DNA of 64,000 bases from Amycolatopsis sacchari (GCF_900114035.1 NZ_FORP01000018.1:79357-143356); one strand, 5' to 3'; positions 34,943-44,004 are shown, counted from the first letter of the stretch. Program-made: numbers and translations. The notes: generated by a model not told the origin, from the sequence alone.

Positions 34943-36790
34943 GTGACCTTCGCCGACACCACGTTCACGCCACCGGAGCTGATCCGGAACTTCTGCATCA
35001 TCGCGCACATCGACCACGGGAAGTCGACCCTGGCCGACCGCATGCTGCAGCTCACGGGCGTCGTCGAGGAACGGGCCATGCGGGCCCAGTACCTCGACCG
35101 GATGGACATCGAGCGCGAGCGCGGCATCACGATCAAGGCCCAGAACGTCCGCCTGCCGTGGCAGGTGGCGGGGCAAGACCACGTCCTGCACCTGATCGAC
35201 ACGCCGGGGCACGTCGACTTCACCTACGAGGTCTCCCGCGCGCTGGAGGCCTGCGAGGGCGCGATCCTGCTGGTCGACGCCGCGCAGGGGATCGAGGCGC
35301 AGACGCTGGCGAACCTCTACCTCGCGCTGGACAAGGACCTGCACATCATCCCGGTCCTCAACAAGATCGACCTGCCCGCGGCCGACCCGGACAAGTACGC
35401 CGCCGAGCTCGCGCACATCATCGGCTGCGACCCGGGTGACGTGCTGCGCGTGTCCGCCAAGACCGGGCAGGGCGTGCGGGAGCTGCTCGACGAGGTGGTG
35501 CGCCAGGTGCCGCCGCCGCAGGGCGACGCCGACGCGCCGGCCCGTGCGATGATCTTCGACTCGGTGTACGACACCTACCGCGGCGTCGTCACCTACATCC
35601 GCGTCGTGGACGGCAAGATCACGCCGCGCGAGCGGATCCGGATGATGTCCACCGGCGCCACGCACGAGCTGCTGGAGGTCGGGATCATCTCGCCGGAGCC
35701 GAAGCCCAGCGCGGGTCTCGGGGTCGGCGAGGTGGGCTACCTGATCACCGGTGTGAAGGACGTGCGCCAGTCGCGGGTCGGTGACACCGTGACCAGCGAG
35801 CGCAAGGGCGCGACGCAGCCGCTGACGGGGTACCGCGAGCCGAAGCCGATGGTGTACTCGGGGCTGTACCCGGTGGACGGTTCGGACTACCCGGAGCTGC
35901 GTGAGGCGCTGGAGAAGCTGCAGCTCAACGACGCCGCGCTGACGTTCGAGCCGGAGACGTCCGTGGCGCTGGGCTTCGGGTTCCGCTGCGGCTTCCTCGG
36001 CCTGCTGCACCTGGAGATCACGCGGGACCGGCTGGAGCGCGAGTTCGGCCTCGACCTGATCTCCACCGCACCGAACGTGGTGTACCGCGTCGTGCTGGAG
36101 GACGGCAGCGAGCACACGGTCACGAACCCGTCGGACTGGCCGACCGGGTACAAGATCGCCGAGGTGCACGAGCCGCTGTCGAAGGTCACGGTCATCGCGC
36201 CCGCCGAGTTCATCGGCGCGATCATGGAGCTGTGCCAGAGCAAGCGCGGTCAGCTGCTGGGCATGGACTACCTGTCCGAGGACCGCGTCGAGCTGCGGTA
36301 CAACCTGCCGCTCGCGGAGATCATCTTCGACTTCTTCGACTCGCTGAAGTCCCGCACCCGCGGGTACGCCTCGCTGGACTACGAGGAGGCGGGCGAGCAG
36401 GCCGCCGACCTGGTCAAGGTGGACATCCTGCTGCAGGGCGAGCCGGTGGACGCGTTCTCCGCGATCGTCCACAAGGACGCGGCGTTCAGCTACGGCAACC
36501 GGATGGCGACGCGGCTGCGTGAGCTGATCCCGCGGCAGCAGTTCGAGGTGCCGATCCAGGCGGCGGTCGGCTCGCGGATCATCGCGCGCGAGACGATCAG
36601 GGCGATCCGCAAGGACGTGCTGGCGAAGTGCTACGGCGGTGACATCTCGCGGAAGCGGAAGCTGCTGGAGAAGCAGAAGGAAGGCAAGAAGCGGATGAAG
36701 AGCATCGGGCGGGTCGAGGTCCCGCAGGAGGCCTTCGTCGCGGCGTTGTCGACCACCGAGCCCGCCGAGAAGGGCAAGGGCAAGAAGTAG
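34943..36790 (+). CDS. lepA: elongation factor 4 LepA
   Basis: A 615-aa ribosome-bound GTPase that remodels stalled or back-translocated ribosomes. G1 is [15 protein letters not shown], followed by the switch [20 protein letters not shown] and [12 protein letters not shown]. The LepA-specific C-terminal domain ([52 protein letters not shown]) is complete. GTG 34943 gives the usual [18 protein letters not shown] start; an in-frame ATG at 34883 is possible. It ends 6 bp from the convergent PPOX gene. Confidence 0.97.
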   Translation: MTFADTTFTPPELIRNFCIIAHIDHGKSTLADRMLQLTGVVEERAMRAQYLDRMDIERERGITIKAQNVRLPWQVAGQDHVLHLIDTPGHVDFTYEVSRALEACEGAILLVDAAQGIEAQTLANLYLALDKDLHIIPVLNKIDLPAADPDKYAAELAHIIGCDPGDVLRVSAKTGQGVRELLDEVVRQVPPPQGDADAPARAMIFDSVYDTYRGVVTYIRVVDGKITPRERIRMMSTGATHELLEVGIISPEPKPSAGLGVGEVGYLITGVKDVRQSRVGDTVTSERKGATQPLTGYREPKPMVYSGLYPVDGSDYPELREALEKLQLNDAALTFEPETSVALGFGFRCGFLGLLHLEITRDRLEREFGLDLISTAPNVVYRVVLEDGSEHTVTNPSDWPTGYKIAEVHEPLSKVTVIAPAEFIGAIMELCQSKRGQLLGMDYLSEDRVELRYNLPLAEIIFDFFDSLKSRTRGYASLDYEEAGEQAADLVKVDILLQGEPVDAFSAIVHKDAAFSYGNRMATRLRELIPRQQFEVPIQAAVGSRIIARETIRAIRKDVLAKCYGGDISRKRKLLEKQKEGKKRMKSIGRVEVPQEAFVAALSTTEPAEKGKGKK

Positions 36791-36796
36791 CGGGGT

Positions 36797-37240
36797 TCAC
36801 GAGTTGCCGTAGAGGCGCTCGGCCTCGATGAACACCGCGCAGCGGCGTTCGGCGGCCATGACCCTGTCGTACTCCTCCCAGTCGTCGTGGGTGCCGGTCG
36901 CCGCGAGGAACACGTCACGGAGCAGGCGCGGCAGGCCGGCGAGGTCGAAGCCGGGGTCGGGGTCGTCGGGGCCGATCAGGCGGGCCGGGCCCTGCACGGA
37001 CGCCCACTCCCAGCCGCGGCGGAACACCACCGTGCCCTGGCCCCGCTCCCGCAGCAGGGTGAGCTTGCGCGTGCCGCCGCGGGCCACGAACCCGGCGCTG
37101 ATCCGGCCCGTCACCGGATCGGGGAGGATGCCGGCGTTGACCACGGAGGCGTGCACGCTGCCGTCGGCCCGCGCGACCGCGATGGTGGCGAGGCCGTGCT
37201 CGGCGAACGCGAGTTTGCGCACACGATCCAAGTCGATCAT
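36797..37240 (-). CDS. PPOX/F420-type flavin oxidoreductase (split-barrel fold)
   Basis: A 147-aa split-barrel protein (IDLDRVRKLAFAEHGLATIAVARADG; RKLTLLRERGQGTVVFRRGWEWASVQGPARLIG). The fold binds FMN or F420 and reduces small molecules such as quinones or pyridoxine phosphate. The motif set favours the actinobacterial F420-dependent PPOX group. ATG 37240 is preceded by TACCGT at 6 nt, so the mRNA is probably leaderless. It diverges from the nitronate monooxygenase gene over only 33 bp. Confidence 0.85.
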   Translation of the reverse strand: MIDLDRVRKLAFAEHGLATIAVARADGSVHASVVNAGILPDPVTGRISAGFVARGGTRKLTLLRERGQGTVVFRRGWEWASVQGPARLIGPDDPDPGFDLAGLPRLLRDVFLAATGTHDDWEEYDRVMAAERRCAVFIEAERLYGNS

Positions 37241-37246
37241 GACGGC

Positions 37247-37252
37247 ACGGTA
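37247..37252 (-). promoter_or_regulatory. leaderless -10 of the PPOX gene (TACCGT)
   Basis: On the minus strand TACCGT ends 6 nt before ATG 37240. Confidence 0.5.
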
Positions 37253-37261
37253 TCCCGATTC

Positions 37262-37267
37262 TAGGCT
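37262..37267 (+). promoter_or_regulatory. leaderless -10 of the nitronate monooxygenase gene (TAGGCT)
   Basis: TAGGCT ends 6 nt before ATG 37274. Together with the opposite-strand element it makes a 33-bp divergent leaderless promoter pair. Confidence 0.55.
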
Positions 37268-37273
37268 GAGTAC

Positions 37274-38320
37274 ATGTTCGAAGACTTGCGCTTTCCGGTG
37301 ATCGTCGCGCCGATGGCGGGCGGGCCCACCACTCCGGAACTGGTGGCGGCGGTGGTCGAGGCGGGCGGCTCCGGCTTCCTCGCCGCGGGGTACCTCAAGG
37401 CGGACGCGCTGGCGGAGCGCATCGCGAAGACCCGGGAGCTGACGCGGGGCACCTTCGGCGTGAACCTGTTCGTGCCCGGCGCGCCGTCCACTGTGGAGCT
37501 GGACGGCTACGCGCGGCGGATGGAAGCCGAGGCGCGGCGGTACGGCACCGAGCCCGGCGAGCCGCGCTGGGATGACGACGACTACCCGGCGAAGCTGGAT
37601 CTCGTGGTGCGCGAACGGATCCCGTTCGTTTCGTTCACCTTCGGGCTGCCGTCGCGAGAGGCGGTGGACCGGCTGCACGACGTCGGCAGCCGCGTGATCG
37701 CCACCGTCACGAACCCGGACGAGGCGGCGCGGGCGGCCGAGGTGGGTGCCGATGCCTTGTGCGTCCAGGGTTTCGAGGCCGGCGCGCACCGGGGCCTGCT
37801 CACCGACGACCCGGCGCGCCCGGACGGCGGCCCCGCCTACGGCCTGCTCGCGTTGCTGCGCCTGGCGTCCGCCCGCACCGGGCTGCCGCTGGTCGCGGCG
37901 GGTGGCCTGGTCCACGGCGCGGACGTCGCCGCGGTGCTGACCGCCGGTGCCGTCGCCGCGCAGCTGGGCACCGCGTTCCTGCGGGCCGACGAGGCGGGCA
38001 CACAGCCGACCCACCGGCGTGCGCTGGCCGAGGACGACCGCGAGACAGGGTTCACGCGAGCGTTCAGCGGACGCACGGCGCGCGGCATAGTCAACCGCTT
38101 CTTCGCCGAGCACTCGGCGGACGCGCCCGCAGCGTACCCCGAGGTGCACCACCTGACCCGGCCGGTCCGGGCCGCCGCGGGCAAGTCGGGCGACGCGGAG
38201 GGGCTGCACCTGTGGGCAGGGCAGACCTACCCCGTCGCGTCCGAGGGCCCGGCGGCGGAGATCTTCGCGCGCATCGAGGACGAGGCACGGGCCGCGGTGC
38301 GGCGGGTGTGGCTGGACTGA
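37274..38320 (+). CDS. nitronate monooxygenase
   Basis: A 348-aa FMN-dependent TIM-barrel enzyme that oxidises alkyl nitronates. It has the N-terminal PVIVAPMAGGPTTPELVAAV, FGVNLFVPG, PLVAAGGLVHGADVAAVLTAGAVAAQLGTAFL (FMN phosphate site) and the C-terminal ARGIVNRFF segments. The related 2-nitropropane dioxygenase annotation is equivalent. It ends 4 bp from the convergent hydrolase gene. Confidence 0.92.
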   Translation: MFEDLRFPVIVAPMAGGPTTPELVAAVVEAGGSGFLAAGYLKADALAERIAKTRELTRGTFGVNLFVPGAPSTVELDGYARRMEAEARRYGTEPGEPRWDDDDYPAKLDLVVRERIPFVSFTFGLPSREAVDRLHDVGSRVIATVTNPDEAARAAEVGADALCVQGFEAGAHRGLLTDDPARPDGGPAYGLLALLRLASARTGLPLVAAGGLVHGADVAAVLTAGAVAAQLGTAFLRADEAGTQPTHRRALAEDDRETGFTRAFSGRTARGIVNRFFAEHSADAPAAYPEVHHLTRPVRAAAGKSGDAEGLHLWAGQTYPVASEGPAAEIFARIEDEARAAVRRVWLD

Positions 38321-38324
38321 CGCC

Positions 38325-39299
38325 TCAGCCCGCCGCGGCGACCTCCGTGGTCTGGACGACCTTCTGCCTGCGGCCCTTGCGCTTGCGCGTGGCGCCCGCG
38401 GTGAAGTAGCTCATCAGCTCCGCGACGGCCGACGGGTCGTCGAGCTGCGGGCAGTGGCCCCAGTCCTCGCGGATGAGCAGGCGGCTGTGCGGTACGAGCG
38501 AGTGCAGCCGCCTGCCCGACGCCGCGTCCACCAGCCTGTCCTTGCCGCACGCGACGACGAGCAGCGGCACCTCGATGGCGTCCAGCCCCTCGTACGCCTC
38601 CGCGAGTTCCTCCACCAGCTGACGGGCCTGCTCCAGGCGTGTCTTCGTGGAGCGGTAGTCCGGGAACAGGTCGGTGAAGCGCCGCACGTGCTCCTTCGCC
38701 GCCACGCCGTGGTCGGCGTAGAGCAGGCGCGGCACGACGTACTCGGCGATGGTCCGGACCAGGAAACCGGGCACCGGCAACGGCAGCGCCGCCCACAGCC
38801 GCAGCGGGGTGGTGCCGATCGCGCGCACCAGCCACGAGTCCACGAAACCCGGTGCGGCGATGGAGATCACGCCCGCGATGGGGTGCCTTCCGGTGGCGGC
38901 GGCCCGCAGGCTCATCGTGCCGCCCAGCGAGTTCCCGGCGAGCACGACCCTGCCGTGCCTGGTCTGTTCCTTGAGCACGGCGTCGACGAACCGGTCGAGC
39001 TGCGGCAGCATCGCGCCGGAGCGCAGCGCCTCGGCGCTGCCGAACCCGGGCAGATCGACCGCGACGGCGCAGATGCCCGCGTTGGCCAGCTGCTCGAGCA
39101 CCGGGCGCCAGGTGTCGGCGCTGTCGCAGTACCCGTGCAACAGGACGAGCCGGGGCGCACCCCGGAGCAACCGCTTGGGACCGACTTCGAGCACGCGCGT
39201 ACGGACGCCGGCATAGGTGCGTTCCCCGACCCGGATCGGCTCCGGGCCGGTGCGTAGTGACGGCGGCGTCTCCCGCTTTCCCCGCTCCATTGCGGTCAT
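38325..39299 (-). CDS. alpha/beta-hydrolase
   Basis: A 324-aa hydrolase with the oxyanion LVLLHGYCDSADTW, nucleophile elbow GNSLGGT, the acid in CGKDRLVD and the final His in WGHCPQLDDP, so the triad is complete. A basic C-terminal tail (TRKRKGRRQK) is unusual and may bind membrane or nucleic acid. TAATCT ends 6 nt before ATG 39299, indicating a leaderless mRNA. The substrate is unknown. Confidence 0.9.
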   Translation of the reverse strand: MTAMERGKRETPPSLRTGPEPIRVGERTYAGVRTRVLEVGPKRLLRGAPRLVLLHGYCDSADTWRPVLEQLANAGICAVAVDLPGFGSAEALRSGAMLPQLDRFVDAVLKEQTRHGRVVLAGNSLGGTMSLRAAATGRHPIAGVISIAAPGFVDSWLVRAIGTTPLRLWAALPLPVPGFLVRTIAEYVVPRLLYADHGVAAKEHVRRFTDLFPDYRSTKTRLEQARQLVEELAEAYEGLDAIEVPLLVVACGKDRLVDAASGRRLHSLVPHSRLLIREDWGHCPQLDDPSAVAELMSYFTAGATRKRKGRRQKVVQTTEVAAAG

Positions 39300-39305
39300 A
39301 TACCC

Positions 39306-39311
39306 AGATTA
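39306..39311 (-). promoter_or_regulatory. leaderless -10 of the hydrolase gene (TAATCT)
   Basis: On the minus strand TAATCT is followed by 6 nt and ATG 39299. Confidence 0.5.
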
Positions 39312-39412
39312 GCGAGAAAGACTCGCTTTCTCCGGGTCAGTGCTCGGTCACGAAGCGGTGTCGGGGTGGTGTCGGAGTGTGTCTGCGCAGCTCAGCGGCC
39401 GAATCGGGCGTG

Positions 39413-40378
39413 TTAACGAGTGAAAACGATTTTGCCGGCGGTGTCCCCTTCGAGCATCGCGCGGAAGCCCTGCTCCGCGTCGGTCAGGGGGAGCTCGGTG
39501 CCGATCTGCGGCTTGATCCCGGCCAGGTCGACGTACTCCAGCAGGTTCTGCAGCTCGTCGCGGGTGCCCATGGTGGACCCGACGACCCGCAGCTGCAGGA
39601 AGAACACCCGCTGCAGGTCGGCGCTGGGGTCGGGGCCGCTGGTCGAGCCGGACACCACGACGACGCCACCCGGCTTCAGCGACTTCAGCGAGTGGCCCCA
39701 GGTCGCCTTGCCGACGGTCTCGAACACCGCGTCCACGCGCTCGGGCAGCCGCGCACCGCTCTCGAAGGTCGCGTGCGCACCCAGCCGCTCGGCCAGCGCC
39801 CGCTTCTCCTCGGTCCGCCCGGTCACCCAGACGCGCATCCCGGCGGCGCGGCCCAGCTGCACCAGCGCGGTCGACACGCCGCCCGACGCGCCCTGCACGA
39901 GCATGGTCTGCCCGGGGCGCAGCCCCGACTTGACGAACAGCATCCGGTACGCCGTCAGCCACGCGGTGCCCATGATCGCGGCCTCGGAGAACGACATGTT
40001 CTTCGGCTTCGGCACGGCGTTGCGGGCGGGCACGACCACGTAGTCGGCGAAGGTGCCCTGGTACTTCTCCGTGAGGAGGGTGCGCTTCGGGTCGAGGGTG
40101 TCGTCGCCCTGCCAGCCGGGCGCGTTGACGACCGAGTGCAGCACCACCTCGGTGCCGTCGTCCAGCACGCCGGCGCCGTCGCAGCCGACGATCATCGGGA
40201 ACTGCTCGGCCTTGATGCCCACGCCGCGCAACGTCCAGATGTCGTGCATGTTCAGGCTCGCGGCCCGCACCGCGACCCTGACCCAGCCCTCGGGCACCTC
40301 GGGCTCGGGCCGCTCGCCCACGACGAGTGCGTCCAGCGGGTTGTCGTAGTTGGCTTCGTTGGCATACACGGCGAACAT
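39413..40378 (-). CDS. zinc-independent MDR alcohol dehydrogenase / quinone oxidoreductase
   Basis: A 321-aa medium-chain dehydrogenase/reductase. It has the GroES-like N-terminal domain (VRVAVRAASLNMHDIWTLRG, VGCDGAGVLDDGTEV) and the nucleotide-binding GASGGVSTALVQLGRAAGM. The structural-zinc cysteine cluster and catalytic zinc ligands of classical alcohol dehydrogenases are not evident, so a quinone or enoyl reductase role is likely. TAGTTT lies 6 nt before ATG 40378 on the minus strand. Confidence 0.88.
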   Translation of the reverse strand: MFAVYANEANYDNPLDALVVGERPEPEVPEGWVRVAVRAASLNMHDIWTLRGVGIKAEQFPMIVGCDGAGVLDDGTEVVLHSVVNAPGWQGDDTLDPKRTLLTEKYQGTFADYVVVPARNAVPKPKNMSFSEAAIMGTAWLTAYRMLFVKSGLRPGQTMLVQGASGGVSTALVQLGRAAGMRVWVTGRTEEKRALAERLGAHATFESGARLPERVDAVFETVGKATWGHSLKSLKPGGVVVVSGSTSGPDPSADLQRVFFLQLRVVGSTMGTRDELQNLLEYVDLAGIKPQIGTELPLTDAEQGFRAMLEGDTAGKIVFTR

Positions 40379-40384
40379 GGGTGC

Positions 40385-40390
40385 AAACTA
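40385..40390 (-). promoter_or_regulatory. leaderless -10 of the MDR gene (TAGTTT)
   Basis: On the minus strand TAGTTT is followed by GCACCC and ATG 40378. Confidence 0.5.
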
Positions 40391-40408
40391 CCGCGCCGGC
40401 ACCCCGCG

Positions 40409-40414
40409 TAGGCT
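40409..40414 (+). promoter_or_regulatory. leaderless -10 of the small membrane protein gene (TAGGCT)
   Basis: TAGGCT ends 6 nt before GTG 40421, only 42 bp from the divergent MDR start. Confidence 0.5.
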
Positions 40415-40420
40415 GTGACC

Positions 40421-40621
40421 GTGTTCGCAGGACTGGCAGGCTGGTGGGACAACGCCGAGCTGTGGCTCGCGCAGTTGTGGTTCCCGTTGCAGTTCCTGCT
40501 GGTCATCGCCGTGCTCGGGCCGCTGTGCCTCGGCGCGGCCTGGCTGATCGACCGGATCGTGGACCGCGTGGCGGCGTGGCTGCGGCCCTCCAGGGACGAG
40601 GACTGCGAACCCCGCGCCTGA
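40421..40621 (+). CDS. small membrane protein, unknown function
   Basis: A 66-aa protein with a Trp-rich amphipathic N-terminus (FAGLAGWWDNAELWLAQLWFP), one transmembrane helix (LQFLLVIAVLGPLCLGAAWLI) and a charged C-terminus (RPSRDEDCEPRA). GTG 40421 is set by the -10 element 6 nt upstream; GTG 40415 overlaps the spacer. No family is recognised. It lies just upstream of the RNase gene, but each seems to have its own promoter. Confidence 0.65.
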   Translation: MFAGLAGWWDNAELWLAQLWFPLQFLLVIAVLGPLCLGAAWLIDRIVDRVAAWLRPSRDEDCEPRA

Positions 40622-40660
40622 GGTTGCGGCACCACTCCGCGACCCGGGTCAAGCCGTCAT

Positions 40661-40666
40661 TAGAGT
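40661..40666 (+). promoter_or_regulatory. leaderless -10 of the RNase gene (TAGAGT)
   Basis: TAGAGT ends 7 nt before GTG 40674. Confidence 0.5.
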
Positions 40667-40673
40667 GGCGCGG

Positions 40674-41060
40674 GTGTCTAGCAGAAGGCGGATCACGGTC
40701 GCGCTGGTCGGGCTGCTCGTGCTCGTCCTGGGTGGCTGGCTGATCAGGGATCTCGGCAGCGATACCGGGCCGGGAACGTCCACGACGGCGTTGTCCGCAC
40801 TGCCGCCCGAGGCCGCGCAGACGTGGCGGCTCATCCAGCGCGGCGGGCCCTTCCCGTACCCCCGCAACGACGGCGTGGTGTTCGAGAACCGGGAGAAACG
40901 CCTGCCGCAGCACCAGAGCGGTTACTACCATGAGTACACGGTGCCGACGCCGGGCAGCGCGGACCGGGGCCCAAGACGCCTGATCACCGGCGGGTCGCAC
41001 GAGCTGTACTACACCGGTGATCATTACGCGTCCTTCGTCGTCGTCGATCCCTCGAAATAG
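40674..41060 (+). CDS. secreted or membrane-anchored guanyl-specific ribonuclease (RNase Sa/barnase family)
   Basis: A 128-aa microbial RNase N1/T1-type enzyme. A signal peptide or anchor (ITVALVGLLVLVLGGWLI) spans residues 7-24. The mature part holds the catalytic residues of RNase Sa: Glu87 in YYHEYTV, Arg101/Arg102 in GPRRLITGG and His117 in TGDHYASF. Guanine-binding residues fit FENREKRLP. It cleaves RNA 3' of guanosine. A barstar-type inhibitor gene starts 6 bp downstream, so the pair is a toxin with cytoplasmic protection. Confidence 0.9.
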   Translation: MSSRRRITVALVGLLVLVLGGWLIRDLGSDTGPGTSTTALSALPPEAAQTWRLIQRGGPFPYPRNDGVVFENREKRLPQHQSGYYHEYTVPTPGSADRGPRRLITGGSHELYYTGDHYASFVVVDPSK

Positions 41061-41066
41061 AAGGCC

Positions 41067-41429
41067 ATGGAGCACCTCAGCATCAAGACCATCACCGACC
41101 GCGCGCGGGCGCGGGGCGCCTACCTGCACGCGATGGCGGGCCACCCGGCGGACAAGCTGTCCACACTGGACGCGATCGCCGAGGCGCTGTCGTTCCCGGA
41201 CTGGTTCGGCCGCAACCTCGACGCCCTGTACGACTGCCTCACCGACCTGTCCTGGCTGCCCAGCGGAGAGCACGTGCTCGTGTGGAGCGGTTCGGACGCC
41301 CTCAAGCAGGCCGACCCGCGCGGGTACCTGGCGATCCGCAGCGTGCTGTCGGACGCCGAACGGGCCCTGGCCCCGGCCGGCGGACGGCCCGACAGCCGCC
41401 GCCTCACCCTCGCCCTCGCCGACGACTGA
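41067..41429 (+). CDS. barstar-type ribonuclease inhibitor
   Basis: A 120-aa cytoplasmic inhibitor. The barstar core is visible as KLSTLDAIAEALSFPDWFGRNLDALYDCLTDL, with the NLDALYDCL helix that plugs the RNase active site. Barstar itself is about 90 aa; this one is slightly longer. It presumably neutralises the RNase encoded 6 bp upstream before export. ATG 41067 was chosen over internal starts because it keeps the N-terminal strand. Confidence 0.9.
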   Translation: MEHLSIKTITDRARARGAYLHAMAGHPADKLSTLDAIAEALSFPDWFGRNLDALYDCLTDLSWLPSGEHVLVWSGSDALKQADPRGYLAIRSVLSDAERALAPAGGRPDSRRLTLALADD

Positions 41430-41462
41430 AAACCAGGGCAGGCGCCACAAAATTTACTGTAG

Positions 41463-41491
41463 TTGATTTGCGCAGCGGATTGACTTAGAGT
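41463..41491 (+). promoter_or_regulatory. promoter of the DHA2 exporter gene
   Basis: TTGATT (41463-41468), a 17-bp spacer and TAGAGT (41486-41491) form a good housekeeping promoter with a 5' leader of about 155 nt. The surrounding DNA is AT-richer than its neighbours. The leader to 41651 has no gene. Confidence 0.6.
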
Positions 41492-41651
41492 CGGCAATCA
41501 AATTCACCCAGAACACCAGTCTGCCCGAAGCGGGATTCGTCCTGGCGGAGTTCGGATCCGTTTTGTCCTGCTGAGGCACCGGACTTCGACGCAGCCGGCC
41601 TTCGGTGGAAGAAGAAGCGCAGGCACGGCACTTCTGAGGTGGAGGAATCTC

Positions 41652-43109
41652 GTGGGGACTCGCGGAGCGGGTAATTCATTCTCCCTTTCGGAGTGGACGG
41701 GCATCGCGGCGGTGACGCTGCTCTGCGCCATCGGCTTCATGGACATGATCGACGCCGTCATCGTCAACGTGGCGATGCCGGCGATCCAGCACCGGTTCGG
41801 CCTCCCGCAGCAGAGCCTGCAGTGGGTGGTGTCCGGCTACCTGCTGACCTACGGCGGCGGGATGCTCCTGGGCGGGCGCGCGGCAGACCTGGTGGGGCGA
41901 CGGCCGGTCCTGGTGGTCGGCGTGACCGTGTTCGCCGCCGCGTCCCTGATCGGCGGGCTCGCCCCCACCCCGGGGGTGCTCATCGGTGCCCGGGTCGTGC
42001 AGGGGGCCGGGGCGGCGGCGATGATGCCCGCGGCGTTGTCGCTGGTCATGACCAGTTTCGGGACCGACCGGGTGCGGGCGGTCGGGATCTGGAGCGGCAC
42101 CCTCGGCCTGGCCACGACGGCCGGGGTCCTGCTCGGTGGTGTCCTGACCGAGGTGTTCGGGTGGCGCTCGGTGCTGCTGATCAACCCGATCGTCTGCGTG
42201 GTGATCCTCGCCGGCGTCTTCCGGTTGCTGCCCGACGATCGGCGCCGCGCGACGTGGCGGACCGTCGACGTCGCCGGTGCCGTCTCCAGCACGGGGGGAC
42301 TGGGGCTGCTGATCTGGGCCGTGGTCGAGGCGCCCCACGCGGGCTGGGGGGCGCTGAGCACGGTTGTCCGCCTGGCGGGCGCGGCGGTTCTCCTGGTCGT
42401 GTTCGTGTGGAACGAACGCCGTTGCGAACGGCGCGGCGGGAAGCCGCTGGTCCCGTTGTCCATCGTCCGGGTCCGGGGGCTCGTCGCCGCCAACGCGACC
42501 CAGGCCGTGGCGATCGGGGGCCTGTACGGCATGTTCTTCTTCGTCACCTTGTACATGCAGAACGTGCTGGGATACTCGGCGCTGCAAACGGGCCTCGCGT
42601 ATTTGCCCGCCACGTCGGGCGTCGTACTCGGAGCCGGGGTCGCGACCAAATTCCTGATCCCGTGGGCCGGAACCCTTCCCGTGATCGTGGGTGGTTTGGT
42701 GGTCGCCGCGGGCGGTGTGTGGTGGCTGTCCCTCCTGCCGGTGCACGGGAGCTACCCCAGCGACATCCTCCCGGGCCTGCTCGGGTTTTCGCTGGGGCTG
42801 GGGCTCGTTTTCGTGGCCGTGATGAACGCGGCCACGGCGGAGGTCACGCCCGAACGTTCAGGACTTGCGTCGGCGTTGGTGCAGATCTCCACGCAGGTGG
42901 GCGGCGCGATCGGGATCGCGGTGCTGATCGCCTTCGCCGCGGCGCACACGACCGGTCTGCTCGCCGCCGGGGTGCCGGTGTCCGGTGCGCTGACGGGCGG
43001 ATTTCGTCTCGCCCTGCGGGTGAGCAGCATCGCCGTTCTCGTCGCGGCGGTCCTGGGCCTGCGCACCGTCAACACCCGCGACACCACTTCCGGCATGATG
43101 GGCGGATGA
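41652..43109 (+). CDS. DHA2 family MFS drug exporter (EmrB/QacA type)
   Basis: A 485-aa transporter with 14 predicted helices. Motifs include MDMIDAVIVNVAMPAIQHRFG in helix 1, the loop GGRAADLVGRRPVLVVG and the antiporter motif C region (GIWSGTLGLATTAGVLLGGVLTEVFGWRSVLLINP). It probably expels a toxic compound in exchange for protons. The start GTG 41652 follows a GGTGGAGG ribosome site. It is followed by a DUF574 methyltransferase gene after 67 bp. Confidence 0.92.
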   Translation: MGTRGAGNSFSLSEWTGIAAVTLLCAIGFMDMIDAVIVNVAMPAIQHRFGLPQQSLQWVVSGYLLTYGGGMLLGGRAADLVGRRPVLVVGVTVFAAASLIGGLAPTPGVLIGARVVQGAGAAAMMPAALSLVMTSFGTDRVRAVGIWSGTLGLATTAGVLLGGVLTEVFGWRSVLLINPIVCVVILAGVFRLLPDDRRRATWRTVDVAGAVSSTGGLGLLIWAVVEAPHAGWGALSTVVRLAGAAVLLVVFVWNERRCERRGGKPLVPLSIVRVRGLVAANATQAVAIGGLYGMFFFVTLYMQNVLGYSALQTGLAYLPATSGVVLGAGVATKFLIPWAGTLPVIVGGLVVAAGGVWWLSLLPVHGSYPSDILPGLLGFSLGLGLVFVAVMNAATAEVTPERSGLASALVQISTQVGGAIGIAVLIAFAAAHTTGLLAAGVPVSGALTGGFRLALRVSSIAVLVAAVLGLRTVNTRDTTSGMMGG

Positions 43110-43176
43110 CAGCTGAGGACGGGAGAGCGGGCGCCGCTCCACGCCTCGCCCGCTTCGGCTGAGAGGACGTGAACCG

Positions 43177-43989
43177 ATGGCTGCACACGAAGTTCCTGCC
43201 GGGCCGTCGCGGACCCGGGCATCCGCGGCCGGGGTGTACGACTGGTGCCTGGGCGGCAGGCACCACCTGGACTGCGACGCCGAGGCGGGAATCGAGGCGC
43301 TGCGGCGGCTCCCCACGGCGACGCTGACCGCACGCTACAACCGGGAGTTCCTGCGGCGGGTCGTGCGGTGGATGGTCGAGCAGGGGATCCGCCAGTTCCT
43401 CGACCTGGGCTCGGGCTATCCGACCGTCGGGAACGTGCACGAGATCGCCCAGGACCACGCGCGCGACGCCCGTGTCGTCTACGTCGACCTCGACCCGGAC
43501 ACCGTCGCGGTCAGCACCCGCCTGCTCGCGGACAACCCGCACGCCGTGTGCATACAGGGTGACGTGTGCGACCCGGACGCCGTCCTGCGGCACGAGGAGG
43601 TGCGGCGCCTGCTGGACTTCTCCCAGCCGGCGGGGCTGCTGATGATCTCGGTGCTGCCGTTCGTGCCCGGCGACGCCGGGCCGGTGGTCCGCCACTACAA
43701 GTCGGCCCTGGCGCCGGGCAGCTACCTGGCGATCAGCCACGTGACCCCGCCCGAGGACGACCGGGCGCGGGAGCAGCAGGCCGCACTCGCCGCCTCCTAC
43801 AACAAGACCGTGGAGACGCCCGCCCGGCTGCGCACGCGGGAGGAGATCCTCGCACTGTTCGCCCGCACCGAGCTCGTGCCGCCCGGGCTGGGGCGCGCCA
43901 CGGACTGGCGCCCGGCGCCGGGTCACCGCACCGAACGCGACGATCAGGCCGCCGCGGTCCTGCTCGGCGGCGTGGCCCGCATCCCCTGA
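43177..43989 (+). CDS. DUF574-type SAM-dependent methyltransferase
   Basis: A 270-aa protein of the actinobacterial S-adenosyl methyltransferase family PF04672. It has the family N-terminus ASAAGVYDWCLGGRHHLDCD, the glycine motif FLDLGSGYPTVGNVHEIAQ and VVYVDLDPDTVAVS. These paralogues are numerous in Amycolatopsis and Streptomyces, often near regulators, and no substrate is known. It converges on the membrane-protein operon with a 15-bp gap. Confidence 0.9.
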   Translation: MAAHEVPAGPSRTRASAAGVYDWCLGGRHHLDCDAEAGIEALRRLPTATLTARYNREFLRRVVRWMVEQGIRQFLDLGSGYPTVGNVHEIAQDHARDARVVYVDLDPDTVAVSTRLLADNPHAVCIQGDVCDPDAVLRHEEVRRLLDFSQPAGLLMISVLPFVPGDAGPVVRHYKSALAPGSYLAISHVTPPEDDRAREQQAALAASYNKTVETPARLRTREEILALFARTELVPPGLGRATDWRPAPGHRTERDDQAAAVLLGGVARIP

Positions 43990-44004
43990 CAGGCCAGGGC
44001 GCCC

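Noticed and set aside
43106..43162. 18-codon frame between the DHA2 exporter and the DUF574 methyltransferase
   Set aside because: No ribosome site beyond the chance overlap with the exporter stop and no conserved features; probably spacer.
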